Shown: positions 34,457 to 43,448, numbered from the stretch's first letter. The stretch is DNA of 45,827 bases from Nitratiruptor sp. (GCA_009659925.1 PUXW01000010.1:1-45827), one strand, 5' to 3'. The notes: generated by a model from the letters alone, not told the origin. Program-made: numbers and translations.

Positions 34457-35821
34457 CTAGACCGTCTTGCTAAAGAGTTTCTTGTTGAGATGGCGCTTCA
34501 TGTAGGCGTCGAAGGGCATGGCGATATTGCGAATGAGGAGCATCCCCGTCTCGCTCACGAGAATACGCTCCCTATCGATCTCGACCAAGCCCTCCTCCTC
34601 GAACTCCCGGAGCTCCTCTAGAGCATCCCGAAAGTAGCTGGCAAAGTCGATACCAAAGCGCTCCTCGATCTTGGGGATATCGAGCTTGAAGTTGGCCATG
34701 AGCTCCATGATCACCGCCTTGCGGATCTGGTCGTCCCGATCGAGGAGGATACCCCGATGGTAGGGGAGGCGTCCCTGATCGATAGCCGCTTCGTAACGCT
34801 CCATCTCTTTGAAGTTTTGAGCGTAGTAGTCCCGTCCTGCCCCGATACTCGTGAGGCCAACCCCAATGAGGTCGGCGCCCCCTTTGGTGGTGTAACCCTG
34901 GAAGTTGCGATGGAGTTCCCCCTTTTCGATGGCTCGAAAGAGCTCATCATCCGGCTTGGCAAAGTGGTCCATCCCGACCATCTTGTAGCCGTGGGTGGTG
35001 AAAAAGTCGATGGTGTGCTTGAGAATGGCCAGTTTCTCCTGGGGAGCTGGGAGGGTGGTCTCGTCGATTTTGCGCATCGTCTTTTTGAGCCAGGGTACAT
35101 GGGCGTAGTTGAAGACAGCCAATCGATCCGGATCGAGGGTAAGGGTGCGCTCCAGGGTGCGGTGGAAACTCTCGAGGGTCTGGAAGGGGAGGCCGTAGAT
35201 GAGGTCGATATTGACACTCTCCATCCCATACTCCCTGGCCAACTCCACAGCTCTGGCCGTCTCCTCGAAGCTCTGGATTCTATGGATTGCCTGCTGGACC
35301 CGGGGATCGAAGTCTTGGACCCCGAAGCTCACCCGGTTAAAGCCTCCCCGGGCCAGGACCTCCATCTGGTCGCGGCTTAAGAAGCGGGGATCGATCTCAC
35401 AGCTGATCTCGGCATCCTCCCTCCAGTTGCCAAAGATAGCCCGAATTCCATCGATGATGGTAGCCAACTGGCTCCCGGAGAAGAAGGTGGGTGTCCCCCC
35501 ACCAAAGTGGAGTTGGACCACAGGGCGGGAGGTGTCGACATGGCGGGCGAGAATCTGGAGCTCCCGGAGGAGGTAGTCGATGTAGCGCTCCTTCTTCTCC
35601 TCCTTGGCGGTAAAGACCACATTGCAGCCACAAAAGTAGCATGCGCTCCGGCAAAAGGGGAGGTGGAAGTAGAGGGAGAGAGGGGTAGAGGATTGCTGTT
35701 CGTGGAGTTTTGCGATGTAGTCCTCATACCCGAAGGCCTCGCTAAACTCCACCGCCGTAGGATAACTGGTGTAACGGGGACCGGGACGGGAGTACTTCTT
35801 GAACTGCTCGAAATCGATCAT
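34457..35821 (-). CDS. hemN: Oxygen-independent coproporphyrinogen III oxidase
   Basis: This radical-SAM enzyme decarboxylates coproporphyrinogen III to protoporphyrinogen IX without oxygen. The 454-residue product has the cluster motif C57-x3-C61-x2-C64-G-C66, as in E. coli HemN, a GGGTPTF motif near residue 110, a GVQDFDPRVQ motif near 175, and the C-terminal HemN domain with a DHFAKPDDEL segment near 285 and a GYTTKGGADLIGVGLTSIG segment. Length and Cys pattern point to true HemN and not the HemW haem chaperone. Its ATG overlaps the DUF2603 stop. The neighbourhood also has hemB, making a small haem cluster. Confidence 0.96.
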   Translation of the reverse strand: MIDFEQFKKYSRPGPRYTSYPTAVEFSEAFGYEDYIAKLHEQQSSTPLSLYFHLPFCRSACYFCGCNVVFTAKEEKKERYIDYLLRELQILARHVDTSRPVVQLHFGGGTPTFFSGSQLATIIDGIRAIFGNWREDAEISCEIDPRFLSRDQMEVLARGGFNRVSFGVQDFDPRVQQAIHRIQSFEETARAVELAREYGMESVNIDLIYGLPFQTLESFHRTLERTLTLDPDRLAVFNYAHVPWLKKTMRKIDETTLPAPQEKLAILKHTIDFFTTHGYKMVGMDHFAKPDDELFRAIEKGELHRNFQGYTTKGGADLIGVGLTSIGAGRDYYAQNFKEMERYEAAIDQGRLPYHRGILLDRDDQIRKAVIMELMANFKLDIPKIEERFGIDFASYFRDALEELREFEEEGLVEIDRERILVSETGMLLIRNIAMPFDAYMKRHLNKKLFSKTV

Positions 35822-36327
35822 TGCTGCTCCGATTGGGGCTGGAATGGAAATTGTTTGAGGTTCATGAAGAGGTTGGGATGGTTGCGCTTGATCTCCTTGA
35901 CCAACTGCTTGATATCGAGGTCGAGGTAGTTCTTGCTCTTGGATTCGGCCAGGCGTTTCTGGATCTCATTCATCGCCACCACCCAGACATCGTTGAAGTC
36001 CACTGGGAGGTTCTCCAAAATCGCCTTCTCCAGCTTCAAGGTGAAGTTCTCGTACTTGGCTTCGTTGAGGGACTTGACCAGCTGGAGGATCGATTCGATG
36101 GAAGAGAGGACGAAGAGGCGCCCCGACTCGTCCACCACGAACCAGGGGGCCTTGCTCTCCCAGCTCCCCTGGACCAGTTCCAACATCTTGCGGTTGGGAT
36201 CCTCCGTGTCGAGGAGGCGAACCACCGTGACCCCTTGGGGATTTTCGATGCCAAGATCGCCGGCGAGTTTGTTGATCTTGGCCAGGAGGCTCTCGTTGTT
36301 CTGGTTATCGAGCTTGATCGGTTCCAC
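35818..36327 (-). CDS. DUF2603/UPF0763 family protein
   Basis: The 169-residue soluble product matches a family known from Campylobacterota: an N-terminal [18 protein letters not shown] segment, [18 protein letters not shown] near residue 48, and [26 protein letters not shown] near 97. Function is unknown. It is always close to hemN and argF in the genomes I recall (Cj0993c). The start is GTG at 36327 with AAGGAG six bases upstream; the reading frame extends to 36429 but that part lies within argF. It overlaps argF by 23 bases. Confidence 0.9.
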   Translation of the reverse strand: MEPIKLDNQNNESLLAKINKLAGDLGIENPQGVTVVRLLDTEDPNRKMLELVQGSWESKAPWFVVDESGRLFVLSSIESILQLVKSLNEAKYENFTLKLEKAILENLPVDFNDVWVVAMNEIQKRLAESKSKNYLDLDIKQLVKEIKRNHPNLFMNLKQFPFQPQSEQQ

Positions 36328-37252
36328 ATGCGCTCCTTTGTCGATCGAGCCAGACCATAATTCCCTTCTGGGCATGGAGCCGATTCTCCGCTTCGGTAAA
36401 GATCTCCTGGGCGTGGGCTTCGAAGACATCCTCGCTCACCTCGTAGCCCCGGTACGCCGGGAGGCAGTGGAGCAAGATGGCATCCTCCTTGGCAAGGCTC
36501 AAAAGCTCCCGGTTCACCTGGAAACCTTGAAAGTCCCGGATGCGCCGCTCCTTCTCCTCCTCTTGCCCCATGCTGATCCAAGTATCGGTACTCACCACGT
36601 CGGCCCCCTCGACGGCAGCCTTTGGATCGTGGAGGAGACGGATGGTGGCTCCACTCTCCTTGGCAAAGGCCAGGGCATCGGCGACGATGGCACTATCCGG
36701 CTCATACCCCACAGGAGTGGCAATTCGCAGTTCGAAACCGAGTTTACTGGCGAGCATCAGCCAGCTGTGGGCCATGTTGTTCCCATCCCCGACATAGGCG
36801 ACCACGGGATTGTCCCCCTTGCCAAACTCGATCATGGTCAAGTAGTCGGCCATGAGTTGGACTGGATGGTACTCGTTGGTGAGCCCATTGATCACAGGTA
36901 CCTGGGAGTAGGCGGCAAACTCCTCCAACTTGGCCTGCTCAAAGGTGCGCACCATCACCAGATCGCACATGCGGCTGATGACCCGGGCCGTATCCTTCAT
37001 CGGCTCGCCCCGCCCAAGCTGCAAATCGTTGCGGCTCAAGAAGAGGCCCACGCCTCCAAGTTGGTAGATGCCCACTTCAAAACTGACCCGGGTTCGGGTC
37101 GAGCTCTTCTCGAAGATCATGGCGAGGGTCTTGTTTTTGAGGTAGGGGGTGAACTGGCCCCGCTTGGTCTCCGCCTTGATGGCGATGGCCAGATCGATCA
37201 TCTCCAGCAGCTCCCCCTTGGAAAAGGTCTTGAGTGTGAGAAAGTGGCGCAA
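36305..37252 (-). CDS. argF: Ornithine carbamoyltransferase
   Basis: This enzyme makes citrulline from ornithine and carbamoyl phosphate in arginine synthesis. The 315-residue product has [15 protein letters not shown] near residue 45 (carbamoyl-phosphate loop), MVRTFEQ near 100, the ornithine-side motifs DYLTMIEFG near 135 and [11 protein letters not shown] near 225, and [16 protein letters not shown] near 262. The start is TTG at 37252, with AAAGGA six bases upstream. An earlier TTG at 37282 lies within the -10 box and is rejected. The 3' end overlaps DUF2603. Confidence 0.94.
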   Translation of the reverse strand: MRHFLTLKTFSKGELLEMIDLAIAIKAETKRGQFTPYLKNKTLAMIFEKSSTRTRVSFEVGIYQLGGVGLFLSRNDLQLGRGEPMKDTARVISRMCDLVMVRTFEQAKLEEFAAYSQVPVINGLTNEYHPVQLMADYLTMIEFGKGDNPVVAYVGDGNNMAHSWLMLASKLGFELRIATPVGYEPDSAIVADALAFAKESGATIRLLHDPKAAVEGADVVSTDTWISMGQEEEKERRIRDFQGFQVNRELLSLAKEDAILLHCLPAYRGYEVSEDVFEAHAQEIFTEAENRLHAQKGIMVWLDRQRSACGTDQAR

Positions 37253-37281
37253 CGTCCATCCTTTCGCCAAAGTAAAAGACA

Positions 37282-37287
37282 ATTATA
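37282..37287 (-). promoter_or_regulatory. -10 box (TATAAT) for argF-DUF2603-hemN
   Basis: A perfect TATAAT overlaps the last codons of hemB, 30 bases ahead of the argF TTG. It suggests that argF can be transcribed separately from hemB. Confidence 0.55.
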
Positions 37288-38251
37288 CAACAAGTCGGGC
37301 TGCCTCCTTGGCATGGTAGGTGATGATCAAGTCGGCTCCGGCCCGTTTGAACGCCAGCAAGGTCTCCAGGAGCACCCGTTCATAGTCGATCGCCCCGGCC
37401 TTGGCGGCGAATTGGAGCATCGCATACTCCCCACTCACATTGTAGACTGCCAGGGGCACCATGGTAGCCTCCCGGATCTGCCAGACGATGTCGAGGTAGG
37501 CCAGGGCAGGTTTGACCATGAGGATGTCGGCCCCCTCCATCTCGTCGGCCAGACTCTCCAAGATCGCCTCCCTGCGGTTGGCCGGATCCATCTGGTAGCT
37601 CCTGCGATCTCCAAAAGCGGGGGCCGATTCAGCCACATCCCGAAAGGGACCGTAATAGGCGCTGGCAAACTTGGTGGAGTAGCTCATGATGGGAATGTGG
37701 GCAAACCCCGCTCCATCCAGGGCGCTCCGGATCTTCTGGACCATACCATCCATCATGCCGCTTGGAGCGATCATGTCGCTGCCGGCCTTGGCGTGGACCA
37801 CGGCCTGGCGGCCCAAGAGCTCCAAGGTCCCATCATTATCGACTGTGGCTAGCTTGGGATTGAGCAGGCCGCAGTGGCCATGGTCGGTATATTCGCAAAA
37901 GCACAGGTCGGTAATGACGAAGAGCTCAGGATAGCGCTCCTTGATGGAGCGCACAGCAGTAGGGACGATCCCATGCTCACACAGCGCCTCACTCCCCACG
38001 CTATCCTTGGTATCGGGAATTCCAAAGAGGATGATGGCTTCAATCCCCAATTCCAAGAGCTCTTCACACTCCCGTAGGAGCTGGTCGACGCTGAGCTGAT
38101 AGACCCCCGGCATCGAAGCCACTTCCCGGCGTACCCCTTGGCCCGAACGCACAAAGAGGGGGTAGATGAGGTCGCTCTTGGTTAAATGGGTCTCTTGGAC
38201 CATCTTGCGTAGGGTCGGGTTGAGCCGCAGCCGTCGGAACCGTTTGAACAT
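37283..38251 (-). CDS. hemB: Delta-aminolevulinic acid dehydratase (porphobilinogen synthase)
   Basis: HemB joins two 5-aminolevulinate molecules to make porphobilinogen. The 322-residue product is a TIM barrel with the zinc-type cysteine cluster [13 protein letters not shown] near residue 120, indicating a Zn-dependent (not Mg-dependent) active site. The catalytic lysines are in a [15 protein letters not shown] region near 195 and a [11 protein letters not shown] motif near 248. Length is typical. The ATG at 38251 is preceded by AAAAGGGG. It is transcribed divergently from ribA. Confidence 0.97.
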   Translation of the reverse strand: MFKRFRRLRLNPTLRKMVQETHLTKSDLIYPLFVRSGQGVRREVASMPGVYQLSVDQLLRECEELLELGIEAIILFGIPDTKDSVGSEALCEHGIVPTAVRSIKERYPELFVITDLCFCEYTDHGHCGLLNPKLATVDNDGTLELLGRQAVVHAKAGSDMIAPSGMMDGMVQKIRSALDGAGFAHIPIMSYSTKFASAYYGPFRDVAESAPAFGDRRSYQMDPANRREAILESLADEMEGADILMVKPALAYLDIVWQIREATMVPLAVYNVSGEYAMLQFAAKAGAIDYERVLLETLLAFKRAGADLIITYHAKEAARLVV

Positions 38252-38265
38252 AGAGCCCCTTTTGA

Positions 38266-38271
38266 TATAAT
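38266..38271 (+). promoter_or_regulatory. -10 box (TATAAT) for ribA-rsmG
   Basis: A perfect TATAAT lies 36 bases before the ribA ATG in the 50-base divergent gap. Confidence 0.6.
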
Positions 38272-38279
38272 TTAACTCA

Positions 38280-38285
38280 ATTTTA
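38280..38285 (-). promoter_or_regulatory. Candidate -10 box for hemB
   Basis: TAAAAT on the minus strand, 29 bases before the hemB ATG. It lies nine bases from the ribA -10 box, so the two promoters face each other and overlap. Confidence 0.45.
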
Positions 38286-38301
38286 CCAAAAGATCGGCAA
38301 G

Positions 38302-38865
38302 ATGGAGATAAAAGTCAGCCAAGTGGCCAACCTACCAACCCGCTTCGGCAATTTCAAGATCCAGTGTTTCGCCCAGGGGTGCAAGGAGCATCTGGTCCTC
38401 TTCACCGACCCCCTTCCCCCCATCCCCGTGGTGCGAGTCCACTCCGAATGTCTAACTGGCGATGCCCTGGGTAGTCGCAAGTGCGATTGCGGGGAGCAGC
38501 TCCACTTCGCCCAGGAGTATATCGCCAAGGAGGGGGGACTTCTGATCTATCTGCGCCAGGAGGGGCGCAATATCGGACTTCTCAACAAAGTAAATGCCTA
38601 CGCCCTCCAGGACCAGGGACTCGATACCATCGAAGCCAACCACCAGTTAGGCTTTGCCGCCGACGAACGGACCTATGAGATGGTGGAGTATATCCTCGAC
38701 CACTATGGGATCGATCGGATCCGCCTCTTGACCAACAATCCCAAGAAGATGGAAAGCCTCAAGGGGATCGAGATCGTCCAACGCATTCCGATTCAAATCC
38801 CCCCCAACCCCCACAACCGGGCCTATCTGGAGGCCAAAAAGAGCAAGATGGGGCACCTCCTATGA
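38302..38865 (+). CDS. ribA: GTP cyclohydrolase II
   Basis: This zinc enzyme opens GTP to start riboflavin synthesis. The 187-residue product has the zinc cysteines in [21 protein letters not shown] near residues 50-70, the [24 protein letters not shown] motif near 84, and the [12 protein letters not shown] motif near 142. There is no fused RibB domain, so dihydroxybutanone phosphate must be made elsewhere. The ATG at 38302 has only a weak Shine-Dalgarno (GGCAAG). It overlaps rsmG by 4 bases (ATGA). The same order is seen in Campylobacter. Confidence 0.95.
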   Translation: MEIKVSQVANLPTRFGNFKIQCFAQGCKEHLVLFTDPLPPIPVVRVHSECLTGDALGSRKCDCGEQLHFAQEYIAKEGGLLIYLRQEGRNIGLLNKVNAYALQDQGLDTIEANHQLGFAADERTYEMVEYILDHYGIDRIRLLTNNPKKMESLKGIEIVQRIPIQIPPNPHNRAYLEAKKSKMGHLL

Positions 38866-39518
38866 ACCGCTCCGATCAGCTCCACCACTTTGCCCAGAAA
38901 CTCCTGGAATGGAACCGGGTCCACAATCTCACCGGAGCCAAGGATCTTGCGGCAGTCCAGGCCAATATCGCCGACTCCCTCAAACCCCTCCAATTCCTCC
39001 AAGGTCCCTTCCACAAAGCCATCGATGTAGGAACTGGAGCGGGCTTTCCCGGCCTCGTCCTGGCCATCGCCATGCCCGAAACCAGCTGGTATCTAGTCGA
39101 ACCCCGCAAGAAACGGGCCGCTTTTCTCCACTATGTCGCCTCCAGCCTCGGCCTGGAAAATGTCACCATCATCCCCAAGCGGATTGAGGAGCTCTCTCCC
39201 TTTCCAGCCGACCTCATCACCTCCAGGGCCCTCATGAAGGCCCCGGATCTCCTCAAACTCGTCGCCCCCTTCACCACTCCCCAGACCACCATCCTACTCT
39301 ACAAAGGCTCCCAGGTCCACGAGGAACTGGAGGGCATTCCCGACTACCGCCTCATTCCCAACGGGAAGCGGACCTATCTCCTCGTGAAAGGATCGAACCA
39401 TGGCCAAGATACTCCTCTTCCTCCTGCTCCTGACGGCGATCTACTTCCTCTTCTTCAAGAAGAAAAAGGAGACTCCAAGGGAGACGACAGGTCAAAACGA
39501 AACGATGGTCGAGTGTAG
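38862..39518 (+). CDS. rsmG: 16S rRNA (guanine527-N7)-methyltransferase
   Basis: This SAM-dependent enzyme methylates G527 of 16S rRNA. The 218-residue product has [12 protein letters not shown] near residue 17, the SAM-binding [20 protein letters not shown] near 52, an [10 protein letters not shown] motif near 80, and [13 protein letters not shown] near 118. The conserved domain ends near residue 180 (YLLVKGS). About 35 further residues, charged and without recognisable pattern, arise because no in-frame stop occurs before 39516; this part overlaps the next gene by 119 bases. The extension is probably a by-product of the overlap. Confidence 0.94.
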   Translation: MNRSDQLHHFAQKLLEWNRVHNLTGAKDLAAVQANIADSLKPLQFLQGPFHKAIDVGTGAGFPGLVLAIAMPETSWYLVEPRKKRAAFLHYVASSLGLENVTIIPKRIEELSPFPADLITSRALMKAPDLLKLVAPFTTPQTTILLYKGSQVHEELEGIPDYRLIPNGKRTYLLVKGSNHGQDTPLPPAPDGDLLPLLQEEKGDSKGDDRSKRNDGRV

Positions 39519-39594
39519 CCGGTGCAAGACCTTTGTCAGCGAGAGGGAGGCTAAAGTGCGCAACGGCTCCATCTATTGCAGCGAGTGCGGTTAA
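39400..39594 (+). CDS. Small membrane-anchored zinc-ribbon protein (PP0621-like)
   Basis: The 64-residue product has one N-terminal hydrophobic helix ([17 protein letters not shown], residues 3-19), a basic stretch, and a zinc-ribbon-type motif CSRC...CSEC with about 22 residues between the pairs, ending one residue after the last Cys. It resembles the small PP0621 family, of unknown function. The start ATG at 39400 lies 119 bases inside rsmG in another frame; GGATCGAACC before it is a weak ribosome site. The fit to a known small family argues that it is real. RBS AAAGGAGG for the next gene begins just after its stop. Confidence 0.8.
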   Translation: MAKILLFLLLLTAIYFLFFKKKKETPRETTGQNETMVECSRCKTFVSEREAKVRNGSIYCSECG

Positions 39595-39604
39595 AGGAGG
39601 TTCC

Positions 39605-40003
39605 ATGCTCATCTTCGGCCACCCCCACATCCCAGCCCCGATCCTCCACCCCATCGCAACCCCTGAGGAGATCGACCATCTCCCTCCAGACCATATCCCC
39701 CTCCTCCCCTTCGATTTCGCCCTGGCCAACTACTGCCTGCGCCAAGGAATCAAGGGGGCGATCTGGGTCGAGACTATCCGCCAAGGGATCTACGGGAACG
39801 CCCTCCAAATGGCCTATCTAGTCTCTCCTACCCTGAAGCTGGCCAAAGAGCTCCAGCAAATAGCCGACAACTACCTCTTCGATGCCAGAATCATCGTCCA
39901 AATCGACGAGCGACTCCTAGAAGAGGCGGTTGCGGCTCAAATCGACGGGGTCTGGCTGAAGGAGCGGGGAAGGGTGGGGGCCAGCTTTACGAGAACCTCG
40001 TAG
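39605..40003 (+). CDS. Hypothetical protein, 132 aa
   Basis: I do not recognise this family. The product is soluble, without signal peptide or Cys, and has an N-terminal MLIFGHPHIPAP segment, a Pro/Ile-rich stretch, and alternating strands and helices (ANYCLRQGIKGAIWVETIRQG..., LFDARIIVQIDERLLEEAVAAQIDGVWL). The ATG at 39605 is preceded by the strong site AAAGGAGG. The frame continues upstream to 39533 but that part lies inside the zinc-ribbon gene. The last 67 bases overlap alr on the opposite strand. It could be an adaptor or regulatory protein; no function is assigned. Confidence 0.72.
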   Translation: MLIFGHPHIPAPILHPIATPEEIDHLPPDHIPLLPFDFALANYCLRQGIKGAIWVETIRQGIYGNALQMAYLVSPTLKLAKELQQIADNYLFDARIIVQIDERLLEEAVAAQIDGVWLKERGRVGASFTRTS

Positions 40004-40944
40004 CTGATGGTTCCAAGATCGTGGGCAATCCTCTTGGCGTCGGTGATGATGGGGACTTCCAAAGCCCTTCCCGCCAAGACGAGGCTATCCATGCTCATAC
40101 GCCCCAAGATCGCTCCAGCGGCGCACTGGCGCATACTCCGGAAGAGCCCGTCGGCATACCCCACGTCGTAGGTGGAGACGACCATCGCCTCCTGGGCCTC
40201 GAAGACTCCCCCATACCCGATCCGACTTCCAGGATCGAGGTGGCGTGTGGCGATGCGACGGGCCCAGAGGGAGAGGACCGGTTTGAGGGCAGGAGCGGGA
40301 AGGGAGGGGGGATATTCGATGTAACCGTACAAAGCGATCCCAACCCGCGCCAGCTCCCCTGGATCGATTCCGGCCCGAAAGAGGGCAGCACTATTGGCCG
40401 AGTGGAAGGTGGGAGGGGGGAGATGGTAACGGGCAATCAGCTTGAAGAGGCGCTCCTTCACCTGACGCCAACGCTCCCGCTGCCAGAAGAGATCGCTCCC
40501 GAGCTCGTCGGCGCTGCGAAAGTGGGTGAAGACCCCTGTGAGCAGGAGTCCCCGCTCCTTGACGAGTTTGAAGGCCTGCTCCAGCTCTTCTGGAATCAGG
40601 CCGTTGCGGTGCATCCCCGTGTCGATTTTGAGCTGGACCCGGCTCCTACGGGGAGCATGACGCAGGGTTGCAAGTTCGTTGATGGCATAGTGGAAGCCGT
40701 CGGCCCTGGGATGATCGGCCAACACGAGAATCCATGGGAAGAGGGAGGCGATCTGGAGGGCTTCGTGGCGGTTGCGCACCACTGCCCGCTCCACCCCTAA
40801 GCGTGCCAACTCCTGGGCAATCAGGGTGAGGCCGTGGCCATAGGCGTTGTCCTTCAAGACCGCGGCGAAACGGCCTTGGGAGCGCTGGTGGATGAGGCGA
40901 AAGTTGTGGTGGAGGGCGGAGCGATCAAGGCGGATCTGGGCCAC
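39937..40944 (-). CDS. alr: Alanine racemase
   Basis: Alanine racemase is a PLP enzyme making D-alanine for peptidoglycan. The 335-residue product has the PLP lysine in AAVLKDNAYGHG near residue 28, an KIDTGMHRNGL segment near 115, a GIALYGY motif near 205, a GSRIGYGG segment, and the second catalytic Tyr in VSTYDVGYADGL near 250. It is a little shorter than the ~360 residues common elsewhere. The start is GTG at 40944 with AAAGGCAAGCT upstream; the reading frame to 40992 includes the promoter region. Its 3' end overlaps the hypothetical gene by 67 bases. Confidence 0.93.
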   Translation of the reverse strand: MAQIRLDRSALHHNFRLIHQRSQGRFAAVLKDNAYGHGLTLIAQELARLGVERAVVRNRHEALQIASLFPWILVLADHPRADGFHYAINELATLRHAPRRSRVQLKIDTGMHRNGLIPEELEQAFKLVKERGLLLTGVFTHFRSADELGSDLFWQRERWRQVKERLFKLIARYHLPPPTFHSANSAALFRAGIDPGELARVGIALYGYIEYPPSLPAPALKPVLSLWARRIATRHLDPGSRIGYGGVFEAQEAMVVSTYDVGYADGLFRSMRQCAAGAILGRMSMDSLVLAGRALEVPIITDAKRIAHDLGTISYEVLVKLAPTLPRSFSQTPSI

Positions 40945-40965
40945 AGCTTGCCTTTGGCGTTTTTG

Positions 40966-40971
40966 TATAAT
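40966..40971 (+). promoter_or_regulatory. -10 box (TATAAT) for aguA, with overlapping minus-strand TATTAT for alr
   Basis: A perfect TATAAT for aguA lies 20 bases ahead of its ATG. The same patch (40966-40975) read on the minus strand gives TATTATTATA, the only visible -10-like element for alr. The divergent promoters therefore seem to share one A/T patch. Confidence 0.55.
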
Positions 40972-40990
40972 AATAGCAAAAAAGGTTCCC

Positions 40991-41926
40991 ATGCTGGCAG
41001 CCGAATGGTTCCCTCAAGAGGCACTCCTTCTAGCCTACCCCCACGAGGCAAGTGATTGGGCTCCCTACCTCGACGAAGCCCAGGAGTTCTTTGACGAGCT
41101 CATCGCCATCGTCACCCACTATCAACCCCTCCACCTCATCGCCCCCCCCTCCCTCACCAAGGAGTTTCCCAACACCACCATCCACCATCTGCCCACCAAC
41201 GATACTTGGGTTCGCGACTACGGCCCCTTGAGCAGAATCGAAAAGGGTCGAATCCGCCTCCTCGATTTTACCTTCAACGGATGGGGCCTCAAATATCCAG
41301 CCAATCTGGACAACCAGATCAACCGCCGCCTCTTCCAAACCCGCAAAATCGGCTTCGTCCTGGAAGGGGGTGCCATTGAGAGCAACGGAACCGACACCCT
41401 CCTCACCACCGCCAGCTGCCTTCTAGAGCCCAACCGCAACCCCCACCTCACCCGCTCCCAGATCGAAGGGTTCCTCCTAGAACATCTGGGAGCCAAACGG
41501 CTCTTGTGGCTGGAATCTGGCTACCTGGAAGGGGACGATACCGATGGCCATATCGACCTGTTGGCCCGCTTCGTCGCCCCCGATCATATCGTCTATGTCC
41601 GCTGTGACGATCCAAGGGATCCCCACTACTCCTCCCTCCAGCAGATGGCGGCCCAACTCCAAACCTTTGGCTACAAACTCACCCCCCTTCCCTGGGTCTC
41701 CCCCCGTTTCTGGGAGGAGGAGCGCCTTCCGGCAAGCTATGCCAACTTCCTCCTCATCAATGGCGCCGTGATCGTCCCGACCTATAACGACCCCAACGAC
41801 CAGGAGGCCTTGGCCATCTTTGCACAACTCTTTCCAACTCGTGATATAATTGCCCTCGACGCAGAGGTACTCATCCGCCAACGGGGGAGTATCCACTGCT
41901 GCGCCATGAATTTGTACAAAGGATAG
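40991..41926 (+). CDS. aguA: Agmatine deiminase / peptidylarginine-deiminase-like
   Basis: AguA converts agmatine to N-carbamoylputrescine in polyamine synthesis. The 311-residue product has the guanidino-modifying fold with NDTWVRDYGP (Asp76), EGGAIESNG near 125, DDTDGHIDLLARF near 185, and the catalytic Cys in GSIHCC (C303, with an unusual second Cys at 304). The ATG at 40991 is the first after the -10 box; reading frame further upstream lies within alr. Campylobacter has a similar gene (Cj0949c) close to a carbon-nitrogen hydrolase. The aguB partner here is four genes downstream. Confidence 0.9.
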   Translation: MLAAEWFPQEALLLAYPHEASDWAPYLDEAQEFFDELIAIVTHYQPLHLIAPPSLTKEFPNTTIHHLPTNDTWVRDYGPLSRIEKGRIRLLDFTFNGWGLKYPANLDNQINRRLFQTRKIGFVLEGGAIESNGTDTLLTTASCLLEPNRNPHLTRSQIEGFLLEHLGAKRLLWLESGYLEGDDTDGHIDLLARFVAPDHIVYVRCDDPRDPHYSSLQQMAAQLQTFGYKLTPLPWVSPRFWEEERLPASYANFLLINGAVIVPTYNDPNDQEALAIFAQLFPTRDIIALDAEVLIRQRGSIHCCAMNLYKG

Positions 41927-41929
41927 CGT

Positions 41930-42745
41930 GTGCGGGTGATGATCTGGCTCTTCGTTCCCATTGTGCTCCTGGCCCAGGTGAGTGTCTCTATCTTGCCCCA
42001 GAAGTTCATTGTCGATCAAATCAGCGGCCACACCATCCAGGTCCACACCCTCCTCCCCAAAAGCGCTACCCCGGCCAACTACACCCTCAGCCCCAAAGAC
42101 ATCGAAGCCATCAAAAGGAGTCGGCTCTATCTGCGCCTCGATCTTCCCTTCGAGAGGGCCAACTTGAAGCGGATCGCCTCCCTCAATCCCAAACTCACCA
42201 TCGTCGACATGAGCCGTTATGTTGCCAAATTCCCCCTGGATCACCACCATGAAACCCCTTCCGCCGCGAGCCTCGATCCCCACACCTGGCTGGCCCCGCC
42301 CCAACTCATGCTCCTAGCCAGAGCCACCCTCCAGGAGCTCCTCAAACTCTACCCCGAGCGGCGGGATACCTTCCTCGCCAACTACGAGGGCTTCATCGCC
42401 AAGTTGCTCGCCCTCGACCGCAAAGCCATCGTCGATCTGAGCCAGCTACATTCAAGACGCTTCGTCGTCTACCACCCCTCCTTCGGCTATTTCGCCAAGG
42501 TCTACGACTTGGAGCAAATCCCCATCGAAGTGGAGGGGAAAGAGCCTTCAGCCCGGGGACTTCGAGAACTCTTGAGCAAGGCCAAGGGGGCCCAGGTCCT
42601 CATTATCGAACCCCAGTTCCCCAAACGGAGTGCCACCTTCATCGCCAAGCGGCTCGGGTTACGGGTCGTCACCATCGACCCCCTCGCTTACGATCTCTTC
42701 CAAACCATCGAACGGCTCATCCATGTCCTCGCGCATCGCCGTTAG
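41930..42745 (+). CDS. Metal ABC transporter substrate-binding protein (ZnuA-like)
   Basis: The 271-residue product has a signal peptide (about 1-19, LLAQVSVS) and the cluster A-I metal-binding-protein fold. Expected metal ligands H118 (DPHTW), H182 (VYHPSFGYF) and E227 (IIEPQF) are present. The first ligand, His in the SPHxYxPxP motif of ZnuA, is replaced: TPANY has A49 there. A short His run (105-107, DHHH) lies where zinc-type proteins have a His-rich loop. Zinc is the likely cargo, with manganese or iron possible. The start is GTG at 41930 six bases after AAAGGA; ATG at 41939 is an alternative. It overlaps the ATPase gene by 23 bases. Confidence 0.87.
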   Translation: MRVMIWLFVPIVLLAQVSVSILPQKFIVDQISGHTIQVHTLLPKSATPANYTLSPKDIEAIKRSRLYLRLDLPFERANLKRIASLNPKLTIVDMSRYVAKFPLDHHHETPSAASLDPHTWLAPPQLMLLARATLQELLKLYPERRDTFLANYEGFIAKLLALDRKAIVDLSQLHSRRFVVYHPSFGYFAKVYDLEQIPIEVEGKEPSARGLRELLSKAKGAQVLIIEPQFPKRSATFIAKRLGLRVVTIDPLAYDLFQTIERLIHVLAHRR

Positions 42746-43448
42746 AGTGGAAGGAGTCACCTTCCTCTACGACCAGGAGCCGATCCTCGAGGGGATCGAT
42801 GCCACCATCTACGAAGGGGAGTTCATCGCCATCATCGGCCCCAACGGTGGAGGGAAGAGCACCTTCCTCAAACTCCTCCTGGGCCTTTTGGAACCAACCC
42901 AGGGGCGTATCGAAATCTTCGGCCTCCCCCCTGCCAAAGCCGGTGGGCTCATCGGCTATACCCCCCAACACCTCCACCACAATCTCGAAATGCCCCTGCG
43001 GGTTATCGATGTGGTCTTGCAAGGGCGTCTGGGCCCCTGGAAGTTTGGCTTCACCCAAGAAGATTACGCCATCGCCCACCAGGCCCTCCAGCGTCTGGGC
43101 ATCCCCCACTTGGCCTCCCAGCCCATCGCCCAACTCTCAGGGGGCCAACGCCAGCGAACCCTGATCGCTAGAGCCCTGGCCACCCAACCCAAACTCTTGG
43201 TCCTCGACGAACCTACGGCCGCCATCGACATCCAAGGGCAGCGCCATATCTACCAGCTCCTCAAGGAGCTTTCCATCACCCGAATCGTGGTGAGCCACGA
43301 CATCAAGATCCTCCTGGAAGGGGTGGATCGGGTCTTCTACATCAACAAGGAGCTCTACATCCACCGCAATGTCTCTGTCGATCTGGATCCATCCGGCCAC
43401 TTTTGCGAAATGGAGCTCCTGGAAGAGCTTGGGAGGAGCAATGGGTGA
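42723..43448 (+). CDS. Metal ABC transporter ATP-binding protein (ZnuC-like)
   Basis: The 241-residue product has the complete ABC set: Walker [10 protein letters not shown] (residues 39-47), Q-loop YTPQ near 82, signature LSGGQRQR near 137, Walker B LLVLDEPT near 158, and switch His in VVSHD near 190. GGGKST with a Gly in place of the usual small residue is common in metal-type ATPases. Its ATG lies inside the binding-protein gene, and the 3' end overlaps the permease start. It powers the ZnuA/ZnuB-like importer. Confidence 0.93.
   Translation: MSSRIAVRVEGVTFLYDQEPILEGIDATIYEGEFIAIIGPNGGGKSTFLKLLLGLLEPTQGRIEIFGLPPAKAGGLIGYTPQHLHHNLEMPLRVIDVVLQGRLGPWKFGFTQEDYAIAHQALQRLGIPHLASQPIAQLSGGQRQRTLIARALATQPKLLVLDEPTAAIDIQGQRHIYQLLKELSITRIVVSHDIKILLEGVDRVFYINKELYIHRNVSVDLDPSGHFCEMELLEELGRSNG

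Noticed and set aside
35933-37852. 639-codon open frame on the plus strand opposite DUF2603, argF and hemB
   Set aside because: It lies wholly antisense to three well-supported genes, has no ribosome site, and reads as low-complexity shadow sequence created by G+C-rich codons.
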